From positions 140,472,577-140,536,576 of the forward strand of contig OY282558.1 in NCBI GenBank assembly GCA_958295665.1: DNA of 64,000 bases, in the 5' to 3' direction. The notes under the pieces were generated by a model, which was given only the letters and a program-made list of their open reading frames with translations, was not told the DNA's origin and searched no databases. Of this stretch, positions 56,596-64,000 are shown piece after piece (the stretch's first letter is position 1; every line of letters starts with the position of its first letter). The stretch comes from Tipula vernalis (Eukaryota > Arthropoda > Insecta > Diptera > Tipulidae). Made by a program: the position numbers and the translations under genes.

Positions 56596-58080
56596 AGAAA
56601 ATTAATTAATGATAAAAGTATTGATTATTCTCTTTGAAAAGCAACCAAAAGAATCAAAAGACCAATAATGCAGATTCCCTCAATAAAAATAGCAGGTGAG
56701 AAATGGGCTAGAAATAATGAAGACAAAGCTCGAGAATTTGCTGAACATCTCGAAAAAATATTCCAGCCACATGAAGACCAAACGTTGGAAGCCGAGATAA
56801 TAACTGAACAAGCTGTGCAAGAAAGAACAGAAATCCTACACACAACACCAAAAGAAGTCATGCGTGAGATAAAAGCTAATTTGAATACAAATAAAGCTCC
56901 TGGGTACGATCTTATTACTGCAGAAATCTTAAAAGAACTGCCAAGGAAAGCTCTGGTGAAACTCACCAATCTTATAAATGCAGCATTTAGAATCAAATGG
57001 AAATCACCATATATAACAGATATGGAAACCACCATATATAACATCGTCTTATTTCGCTATTGCCAGTCGTGTCCAAACTCTTTGAGAAGCTCCTGGTAAA
57101 AGGATTAAACCCTATAATCGAGAGTAAACATTTGATCCCAAATCATCAACACTCAACATTTGATCAAGTACACAGAATAACCAGTTTGAGAAAGCATTAG
57201 AGGAAAAAAAGTCTGTTCAACAGTATTTCCAGACGTTGCACAAGCGTTTGATAGAGTGTGGCATGAAGGCCTTAATCTCAAGTTAAGAAATCTTCTACCA
57301 ATGCAATTTGCTAAGATACTGGAATCTTACTTGAAAGATACGTTCTTCAGGATTAAGTTAGATGCTACATTTTCTGAATTGAAAGAAATCAATGCAGGAG
57401 TTCCACAGGGCAGTGTATTAGGGCCGATTTTATACCTACTGTACACTTATGATCTTCCTACATTATAAAACAACACAGTGGCAACTTTTGTAGATAATAC
57501 GAAGAATTAAAACAGAAGTGACAATCAGCTATAACTCAAATATATAAATGGACAAAACGATGGAAAATAAAACTAAATGAAACTAAATCAGTTCACATCA
57601 ACTTTACAAACAGACGATTCGAACATATTCCGATTACCATAAATCGGGAAATAATACCGCATGCGAACACAGCTAAGTACATCGGTATGACCCTGGATGC
57701 TAAACTACCATATGGAAAGCACACGTCAAGGAGAAAAGTGAAGAATTAAGACTTATATATAGAAAAATGTATTGGCTGATGGGAAGGAACTCTTCTTTAT
57801 CAACATGCAACAAGCTTCTACTTTATAAGCAAATATTGAATCCGATTTGGACTTATGGTATTTAGCTTTGGGGTTGCACCAAATAGAGCAACGTAAATAT
57901 CATCCAAAGATTTCAGAATATGGTATTAAGGAACATCGTTGATACACGGAGAACATGAAAACAAGGAGACATGAATAAAGGCTCCGCCAACATGTGAGCA
58001 TTGGGACAACTCAGCTCCTAAGCATCACGAATTTAGTACCCAGACTTAAAAGAACCAAACCTTTTGAACTGGTGTAATTG
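56596..58080 (+). pseudogene. ORF2 reverse transcriptase of Jockey copy B, broken
   Basis: After the stop: DKSIDYSL, a stop, KATKRIKRPIMQIPSIKI, then the 56668-57099 frame with KEVMREIKANLNTNKAPGYD and LITAEILKELPRKALVKL. Near 57040-57080 the WK-A-I--IPKPGK part is missing and the frame jumps to SCPNSLRSSW. Beyond, in mixed frames, are KSVCSTVFLDVAQAFDRVWH-like palm A sequence, GVPQGSVLGPILYLLYTYDL, and the catalytic box FVDN (near 57487-57498, relatives FADD), so the second aspartate is lost. Then AKYIGMTLDAKLPYGKH and IIQRFQNMVLRNIVDTRR end the protein. Confidence 0.83.
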
Positions 58081-58261
58081 TCAGTTTAAACAGCATTGTG
58101 CTGATCTAAAATCCACACATCCATAAAAATAAACGGTTAGATGACATCCAGAAATTTCACCATTTCAGGAGTAGCTTAACGGGCGTAGCGTTCAATAGAA
58201 TTAGGTCATTGGAGGTCACTGCTACAAATTATCCCGCTGTTATTAAACCGATAGATATGAC

Positions 58262-58720
58262 AATCAAAAGTTAGTAGCGCAAGATCATATTAAAGAACTC
58301 TTTAATTTGCCAGTTATAGACAAAGAATCTTCAGTCAAATTACGAGACTTGATTGACAGTCTTAACAATCACCTTAACTCTTTGAAAGGTCTCGGCCGTC
58401 CAACTGCTCAATGGGATGACTTAATCATCTATATGGTACTACAAAGACTAGATGCATTTACGAGAACAAAATGGGAGGATGAGTGTCCTCATGATACATT
58501 AGCTAGGTTAGATGAACTTTTGACGTTTTTAGACAGACGGTACCACATATTTGAAAGTCTTAGTTTGTTAAAGGAGCTAACACAACAAACAGCCACAGTT
58601 CCACCTAGCAAGCCTTACAATAATCAGAAAAATATTCGTCATAAGGAACTTCTAAATCATCCCTTGTTTCTTCAGCCCACACTGCCAGCACAACATATCC
58701 CAGTCAGTTATGCAAGGTGA
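58262..58720 (+). pseudogene. BEL/Pao Gag fragment
   Basis: The 58307-58720 frame reads LPVIDKESSVKLRDLIDSLN, NHLNSLKGLGRPTAQWDDLI and TRTKWEDECPHDTLARLDEL, a close match to the BEL Gag capsid (DUF1759-like). It starts upstream in another frame with KLVAQDHIKELFN-like sequence. It ends in a Thr/Pro/Gln-rich stretch, where the zinc region should begin but does not. Confidence 0.87.
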
Positions 58721-60310
58721 CTGCATGGTTTCACGGCCCTACATTTTTACACAAACCAGAACTAGAGTGGCCGTTTAACTCAAATCAACTTACCATTCAC
58801 ACCGATGTACCAGAGCATCGTAATACAAAGATAATTCTTCTGGTATCTGAAACAAGTCCGTCTTTTGTTGATGAAATAAACCACAGACAATCATTTACGA
58901 AGTTACGACGAATATTTGCATATTGTCTTCGGTTCATCTCCAATTGTGCTAAATCCAAGTCTGCCAAAAATAAGGGACCATTAACTGCGGATGAATTAGA
59001 TAGCTCCCTGCTAGCGCTCGTGAAGAATATTCAATCCATCTATTTTGATGGAGCCAGTTCACCGAACTAGTCGTTTACGCTCTCTTAGTCCATTTCTGGA
59101 CGTCCACGGTCTACTACGCGTAGAAGGTCGAATCCACAATTCCTTTCTTCCTTTTGATTCAAAACACCAATTCCTCCTACCCAAGTCTAATCTATTTACT
59201 AATATGCTAATGTTTTATTTACATGTAAAAAACTTACACGTTGCACCACAAGCACTGCTAGCCATTAGTGAATAGCGATTCTGGCCACTTAATGGGAAAA
59301 TTGTAGTTCGTCGTACAGTCAACAATTGCATTCGGTGTTTAAGATCAAGCCAAGAAGTATCGATCATCTCATGGGAGACTTTCCTGAAGAACGAGTCACA
59401 CTAACCCGACCATTCTTTACCATAGGAGTGGATTTCTGTGGCCCGGTACACATACATTAAGGGGGAAGACGCCAACAAAAGCATATATTGCCATGTTTAT
59501 ATGGTTTACGACACAAGCCGTTCATCTAGAGACCGTGACAGATCTTACCTCACAAGTTTCCATCGCCGCACTAAAGCGGTTTGTTGGACGACGCGGCCTA
59601 TGTAAAACTATATTCTGCGACAACGCCGCACGAACTTTGTCGTTGCAAGATCTGAGCTCCGAGAATTATACGACATTTTCCAGTCTCAATCACATCATGA
59701 TAATCTCCAACAGTGGTGTCAAGAAGATCGAGTAAAATGGATACCAATACCACCCAAAAGTCCACATTTCGGCGGCTTATGGGAGGCTGCTGTAAAGGCG
59801 GCCAAGCATCATTAAATTCGAGTAACTGGAAACTCCTCGCTCACCTTCGAAGAGCTCAATACGCTTGTTATTCAAGTCGAAGCTGTACTGAACTCGCACC
59901 CACTTACTCTAATATCGTCGGACCCAAATGATCTACAGGTGCTAGCACCGGGTCATTTCCTTGTGGGTGGACCATTATCTACCATAATCGAGCCAGATGT
60001 GAAGGATGTCAAAGTTGCATTATCAGCTAGATTCGCTCATCTTCGAAAGCTACATCAGCAATCCTGGCATAGATGGATTTCTGAGTCCCTAAATCTGTTG
60101 CAACAATGACACAAATGGTCAACAAAAAAGCGCGACTTACTACTGAAAGATGAAAACCTACCTCCTCTAAAATGTTTACTCGGAAGAATCATTCAACTGT
60201 ATCCCGGTAAAGATGGAGTCATACGAATTGCTGACGTAAAAACTCAATCCGGAGTTTTCAAGAGAGCGGTAGCGAAACTTTGTCCCTTACCTGATGAATC
60301 AACAATTTGA
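58717..60310 (+). pseudogene. BEL/Pao integrase, all three catalytic positions traceable
   Basis: AWFHGPTFLHKPELEWPFNS is the link from RNase H. The zinc domain follows: RSLSPFLDVHGLLRVEGRIH, FLLPKSNLFTN and HVKNLHVAPQALL, then NNCIRCLRSS. Core: ERVTLTRPFFTIGVDFCGPV has the first Asp. The 59493-59735 frame (TQAVHLETVTDLTSQVSIAA, RRGLCKTIFCDNAARTL) has the second Asp, with DNGTNF changed to DNAART. PHFGGLWEAAVKAAKHH and LVIQVEAVLNSHPLTLISSD have the Glu. The C-terminal PGHFLVGGPLSTIIEPDVKD, CLLGRIIQLYPGKDGVIRIA and KLCPLPDE complete it. At least four frame breaks. Confidence 0.87.
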
Positions 60311-60315
60311 ATACC

Positions 60316-60995
60316 GACGTACATTCAAGGCGGGCGGTTTATGGCGGGCATTTGAAATCTTATATTTAATGTTTTGTGATATCCATTGATAGCACCTAAC
60401 GCTTTCGAAAATATTGATGTGTTCGATCGTCGATTAAATCGTTTGGCAATACAAGACTATATAAATCTTTATTTTTAAGAAGAATTAAGAATTTTGTGAC
60501 CAATTGTTCTCACAGTATATCAATATATCAATTTAAACTTATACCAGTGACCCTATAGCTCGCTGCACTGGTCGGTCAGTATAGAGACATACAATTTTAT
60601 TTCAACACGGAATTTTATTGGAAATTTAAAACATTTAAAAGTTTTATGTTGGGGGAAAATATACAGCATATTTTATTAAGAGAATGAGCAGTCTTAAGTA
60701 TTTGCGGATATAAGCATTATCATTAGCAAATATATGCTTGTAAGTTTCAGTTTTATTATAGTTTCGTGGCGTACTGCAGCTATCGGGGGGGGGGGGGGGG
60801 AAGGGGGGGGGGGGTGGTCACTGGTGGTGGATAGTGGACGGCCGATCGATAGGTAGGTTAGCGGTGAATTAAATAAGCCGCCTCCATTAAATTCTGAGTG
60901 CCTATGATGCCCAGCATGGAAATGTGAACAGATGGCGCCAGAAAACCATCGACCAATTACCACGGCGGATGGTACGTCACGTCCTCTGCACCTCC
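60316..60995. other. Non-coding; possible BEL 3' LTR and a poly-G tract
   Basis: From about 60340 there may be a 3' LTR of the BEL relic, with no partner to confirm it. The poly-G tract is listed separately. The minus frame 60694-60963, with a polyproline run, is an artefact of that tract. Confidence 0.35.
60785..60814. repeat. Poly-G tract, G16-AA-G12
   Basis: Directly visible: 16 G (60785-60800), AA, then 12 G (60803-60814) on the plus strand. This is unusual in such AT-rich DNA. It could form a G-quadruplex. Confidence 0.95.
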
Positions 60996-61345
60996 GGAGT
61001 CTCCGCAGGTGATGTGTGGAGTACCCTATAAACCGGTGACCCTAGGAATGGAATGGATCCCATTGGATTGGGCTCTCCATGTGAATAGGTGAATGAGAGA
61101 GAGAATGTGGAGGGGAGGGAAGGGGGTGCCAGGAGGCCGGGGTGCTAGCGAGCCAAATGGGCTGGATTAATCTGTTAAGCGACCCGTGCTGATCATCAAC
61201 AAGGCTGGGGGCCCATTTAACAAAGCCCAGTCGCTAACGGAGCCCTCTGGATACCTGGCGACCTCCAATTGTAATTAGCCTTACCTGCGTATATGGATCT
61301 CTGCGCAGGCGGACCTTTATTTCTCCGATACTCGTGGGAATCAAA

Positions 61346-62175
61346 ATGGAAGGATCTAGCAACGAAAAAACCAAAGGCACGAAGTAGGTAGCAGCGAAGG
61401 AAGGTACCCCGAACCAGACGGGTGGTTCCTCTAAGGTTGCAAAGGTGGTTGACTCTAGGGCACCAGTCCCGCTAATTAGCGGTACCAGCGCAGCACAGGG
61501 GAGTCGGACGAAAGACATTCCTTCGGCGAAAAGGCGATACAGATATCGCCGCTCGGCATTCCGTATTCTCGAGAAGTGAGCTGGGACCACCGAGGGGCAG
61601 GTCACGGAAGAGCAAAGAACATCAATAGCTTGGGCAAGGAGCACTGTGGGCTGCGTTAGCTCGGAAAGGGACCATGTGTCAAAAAGACAGCAGTCCCAGG
61701 ACGAGGTGGAAGTAGTCAACAGCAAGCGGGCCAAGTTGCTTACTAACACGAAGCCGAGCTCTAACTCAGGGACAAAGCTGTTCAGCAATGTCCTGAGGGA
61801 GCATGTGTTGATGCTAGCCGCAATTGGTGAAAGTCAAGAAGATGGGAGCATCACGGCGGAAAAATGGAGGTTGGTATATAATGCACCCGAACTCGTCTTT
61901 TTAAAGGTCCTGGGAGAAAATCCGGGACCACCTCCATCTTGCAGAGATGCGGGATGGTATCAAGGGCATGTGAAAATGACTGCATGCTCGGACTCTAGAT
62001 CTGTGGATCTATATAAAAAGGCTATTGCCAAAATAGGGGAGGTGTGGCCTGGTGCAAAGCTTGCGGCAGTTAGCCGGGAGGAAATTCCCAACAGGCCGAG
62101 GGCACGTGTCTGGCTGCTATCCGAACAGGATGCTGGTACACTGGCTCTACACCGCTATAGTGTGACCTGTACTTA
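61346..62175 (+). pseudogene. ORF1 (Gag-like, DUF4780) of the LOA-like element
   Basis: The likely start is ATG at 61346 (MEGSSNEKTKGTK). The same frame has a TAG at 61385 and a TGA near 61576, and then stays open to the ORF end at 62224. Motifs: SSERDHVSKRQQSQDEVEVV (basic, possible nuclear signal), and the DUF4780 core GWYQGHVKMTACSDSRSVDL, YKKAIAKIGEVWPGAKLAAV, SREEIPNRPRARVWLLSE. The open 192-residue part starts at a GTG and so is only the C-terminal two-thirds. The last 15 residues run into RT sequence in the wrong frame, marking the deletion join near 62170. Confidence 0.8.
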
Positions 62176-62432
62176 TGTACGGGGTGGGTGTTTGGTGGCC
62201 AGCTCTGGACAAGTTAACTTATAAAAGTAGGATTGAGAGATTGCAAAGAACGGTTTGTATGCTTGTTAGCGGGGCCTTGAAGTCGACACCGACAAATGCC
62301 TTAGAGGTTATGTTGCACGTTTTTCCAATCGATATTTTTGGCCAACAGATGGCGGCAAATACGGCTGTTCAACTTGCAGCCGTCTCTCAGTGATGGTGTC
62401 TTAGTACAGGACACTCTACTATCGTTAGATCG
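62175..62432 (+). pseudogene. RT C-terminal remnant of the LOA-like element
   Basis: The frame reads YGVGVWWPALDKLTYKSRIE, RLQRTVCMLVSGALKSTPTN and ALEVMLHVFPIDIFGQQMAA, the conserved end of the RT region (YGxxVWW...LxxxQRxAC...GAxxTxPTxALxxLLxxxPID). It joins directly to ORF1 sequence, so endonuclease and RT palm were removed in one deletion, leaving a fusion with a frame change. Confidence 0.85.
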
Positions 62433-63381
62433 TTGAAGGATGAGCTGGCGAATCATGACTACATTAAACCTACTCTACGCTTCGAGAAACGATTTTGGAC
62501 CTCCTTCCCTTCCAGGGAATCTTGGAGGGATAGACCGTTATCGGGAACCGAAGCGTTACAATTCTTCACAGATGGCTCCAAGCTAGACGGCAAAGTGGGA
62601 GCTGGAGTATTCTGTGACAAATTAAATGTAAACATTTCTATTCGTCTCCCTGATTACTGCAGCGTGTACCAAGCTGAAGTCGTAGCGATTGGGGAGGTCA
62701 TGATATGGTTTGAAGCATAATGTGGTATCCTCAGATGATATCGCAATCTATGTGGACAGTCAAGCGGCAATCCGGTCGTTAGAATCGATGTCTTTGGCGT
62801 CACGGGTGGCGTTGAGTTGTCACTCATCTCTAAATGAGATGGGTGAGCATTTGAATATCCAGGTAATCTGGGTCCCAGGTCACTCGGGCGTCATCGGGAA
62901 CTGCAGGGCAGATGCACTTGCTGGGCATGGTACGACTCTCCAGCTGCAACCGGAAAGGGCAAGTCGGGGGAGGCCTATCACAGCGCTGAGACAAGCACTT
63001 GGGGAGGAGGCGCTATCCTCAGCAGGGGAAAGGTGGTCTAACACCCTCACCTGTAGAGTTGCAAGACAAGTTTGGCCAAAGCTAAACTTAGGGCGCACTA
63101 GGGCATTAATATCCCTACGCAGACGTGAATTAAGAACGGGACGCTGCCTTTTTGGAGAACGTGCAAGAAGGCTGGGTTTGAAGGCAAATGACTTCTACAG
63201 AAGCTGCTTGGACGAAGAGGAGGAAGAGACGTTGGTCCACTTCCTCTGCTCGTGTCCAGCATTGGCACTCAGAATGCACAAACACTTAGGTAAGTTCAGG
63301 ATGGACTGTCTCTCAGATCTCGAAAATATTAAAGTGCGGGATGTCTTACACTACATAAATAGCTCGAAATGGTTCCAATAG
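62433..63381 (+). pseudogene. RNase H and C-terminal region of the LOA-like element
   Basis: Two overlapping frames make one RNase H domain. The first (62433-62720) has ALQFFTDGSKLDGKVGAGVF with the first Asp and YQAEVVAIGEV with the Glu. The second (62710-63381) has IAIYVDSQAAIRSLES with the next Asp, IQVIWVPGHSGVIGNCRADA with the His and last Asp. A frameshift at about 62710 separates them, so all catalytic positions are traceable, though the usual N-E of NExAD is N-C. The C-terminal part has TGRCLFGERARRLGL, a Cys/His-like LVHFLCSCPAL tail and a stop at 63379. RNase H removes RNA after first-strand synthesis. Confidence 0.88.
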
Positions 63382-63452
63382 GGGAAAAGGGGATATTTTC
63401 TGTGGTATCACAATGAACCGTCACCGGTTTAAGTGTGCCTAAGCAGCCACTC

Positions 63453-63477
63453 TAACCTAACCTAACCTAACCTAACC
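63453..63477 (+). repeat. (TAACC)5 tail of the LOA-like element
   Basis: Five TAACC units at the 3' end of the element, on the sense strand. The complement is GGTTA/TTAGG-type, the same as the common insect telomere pentamer. It looks like the element's own 3' tail and not an internal telomere block. Confidence 0.85.
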
Positions 63478-63480
63478 TAT

Positions 63481-63649
63481 AGTTGCATGTTATGTACAGG
63501 TAACATAAAAATGTTACTGTAACATAACCTCACAAATTATATATAAACTTTAAAGGGTTTTCATATTCGAGGTATCTTTTTAAATATTTCGCCATTTTAT
63601 TTTTGGTACTAGACATGTACCATATGTTATTTGGCAGATGACATGTACA
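63481..63649. other. Spacer with a short stem-loop
   Basis: GTAACATAAAAATGTTAC at 63500-63517 is a 7-bp stem with a 4-base loop. No gene. It may include the left end of the transposon that follows. Confidence 0.35.
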
Positions 63650-64000
63650 AACATTTCAGTTAGTTAAAATCGATCGCTACACGATTGAACAATGTGCTTT
63701 CATTATTAAAACTTATTTTAAATATGGTGAAAGTTATTCAGAAGTTGGAAGAAAATTTCCACAAACCGTGCTATTAATCTTATCATTGCTAGTTTTGAAG
63801 AAACTGGTTCAGTTCAAGATCAGAGAAGCAGAATTTATTATCGTAGTGGTCGTTCAAGTAAAAATATGCCAGCTGTTAGAACAAGTGTTGCTGAAGAGCC
63901 AAGTACATCAATTCGTCATCGTTCACAGCAATTAAGTCTCAAACCAACAACTTTTATGGAATCAATTGGAAGATATTGATGTGCAAAATATGTGGTTTCA
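63650..64000 (+). pseudogene. Tc1/mariner-superfamily transposase relic, cut by window end
   Basis: Mixed frames give KIDRYTIEQCAFIIKTYFKY, GESYSEVGRKFP (a helix-turn-helix start), SFEETGSVQDQRS, GRSSKNMPAVRTSVAEEPST and SIRHRSQQLSLKPTT. An internal jump leads to EDIDVQNMWF, which in relatives directly precedes a QQDGAxxH block containing a catalytic aspartate. That aspartate lies beyond the window. The DNA-binding part is recognisable; the first half of the catalytic domain is deleted. The element's left inverted repeat was not identified. Confidence 0.68.

Larger units (their letters stand above)
54056..58110 (+). mobile_element. Jockey-clade retrotransposon, copy B (near full length, dead)
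   Basis: A 5' leader (from about 54060), ORF1 (54240-55464), ORF2 endonuclease (55546-56595) and RT to the C-terminal region (about 58070). This is the longest non-LTR copy in the window. It is bounded on the left by the CR1-like relic and on the right by a BEL element. Internal stops and a deletion between 57040 and 57080 disable the RT. Confidence 0.87.
58111..60315 (+). mobile_element. BEL/Pao retrotransposon relic with PR-RT-RH deletion
   Basis: It has a Gag segment at 58262-58720, then moves straight to the segment between RNase H and integrase (58717-59070), the integrase zinc domain (59045-59340), the core (59400-59940) and the C-terminus (to 60309). Protease, RT and RNase H are missing as one block. 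A purine-rich ACATTCAAGGCGGGCGG lies at 60321-60337, where a polypurine tract would be expected. No LTR pair could be proved. Confidence 0.85.
60996..63480 (+). mobile_element. DUF4780-type non-LTR element (LOA-like) with RNase H and (TAACC)n tail
   Basis: A GC-rich leader (about 60996-61345) is followed by ORF1 with a DUF4780 domain, a jump over the endonuclease and most of the RT, the RT C-terminal end, a full RNase H domain and a 3' UTR ending in five TAACC units. The GC content is distinctly higher than in the surrounding DNA. The 3' UTR words GGTATCACAATGAACCG and GTGTGCCTAAGC are, from memory, of the kind found in dipteran LOA-type elements. Confidence 0.82.

Noticed and set aside
60694..60963. 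Frame with a polyproline run
   Set aside because: Artefact of the poly-G tract on the opposite strand.
61234..61788. 184-codon minus-strand frame
   Set aside because: Antisense shadow of the DUF4780 ORF1 in GC-richer DNA.
63453..63477. Internal telomere block
   Set aside because: Only five units, placed exactly at the 3' end of a non-LTR element, so it is better explained as the element tail.

Overview
The window is AT-rich eukaryotic DNA with no recognisable host gene. It is made almost entirely of decayed transposable elements and simple-sequence arrays. The mix is BEL/Pao and Ty3/gypsy LTR elements, Jockey-type and DUF4780-type non-LTR elements, a Helitron, a Tc1/mariner-type relic and long microsatellites. 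This mix, and a (TAACC)n 3' tail on one non-LTR element of a kind I associate with dipteran LOA-type elements, suggest an insect, plausibly a fly. The species cannot be named from the sequence. The setting looks like heterochromatin or another low-constraint region (inference).

Layout. 0-4.7 kb: Helitron relic on the minus strand (HxH Rep domain, Pif1-type helicase with Walker A) plus a second Rep fragment. 6.3-8.35 kb: non-LTR reverse transcriptase relic (+). 8.4-9.0 kb: (TA)n blocks with a small pogo-like MITE between them. 9.03-12.3 kb: Ty3/gypsy element with a complete 216-bp 5' LTR and a truncated 3' LTR. 12.4-18.7 kb: non-coding, with a 1.65-kb (AAAAAGT)n heptamer array and a degenerate purine-rich repeat. 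18.7-21.56 kb: second gypsy element (+). 21.54-26.8 kb: BEL/Pao element (+) split by a minus-strand non-LTR insertion (22.55-25.23 kb). 29.27-29.46 kb: perfect 92-bp tandem duplication. 29.5-31.4 kb: BEL/Pao relic (-). 31.47-35.51 kb: about 4 kb of (AATTTT)n/(AATTTG)n hexamer satellite with a degenerate G/T-rich flank to 36.25 kb. 38.2-38.5 kb: 259-bp near-perfect hairpin. 38.5-38.9 kb: BEL protease scrap (-). 38.96-41.15 kb: DUF4780-type non-LTR relic (+). 41.2-45.2 kb: BEL/Pao element (-). 48.2-58.1 kb: a run of plus-strand non-LTR elements (PHD-like finger scrap, Jockey copy A, a CR1/Jockey-like EN-RT, Jockey copy B). 58.1-60.3 kb: BEL/Pao relic (+). 61.0-63.48 kb: GC-richer DUF4780-type element with RNase H and a telomere-like pentamer tail. 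63.65-64.0 kb: Tc1/mariner-type transposase relic running off the window.

All coding regions are pseudogenes broken by stops, frameshifts and internal deletions, so no working pathway is encoded. The best preserved are the minus-strand non-LTR ORF2 at 22.63-25.27 kb (one nonsense codon and an Asp-to-Asn change in the YADD box), the endonuclease of Jockey copy B, and the RNase H of the last element. In several elements the deletions remove the catalytic core (RT palm, integrase core, EN-RT) and leave both ends. No tRNA, rRNA, CRISPR array or host promoter was seen. Nothing here clearly amounts to a new biological system. The most unusual structures are the two satellite arrays with their decayed flanks, the long hairpin, and the recurrent core deletions.
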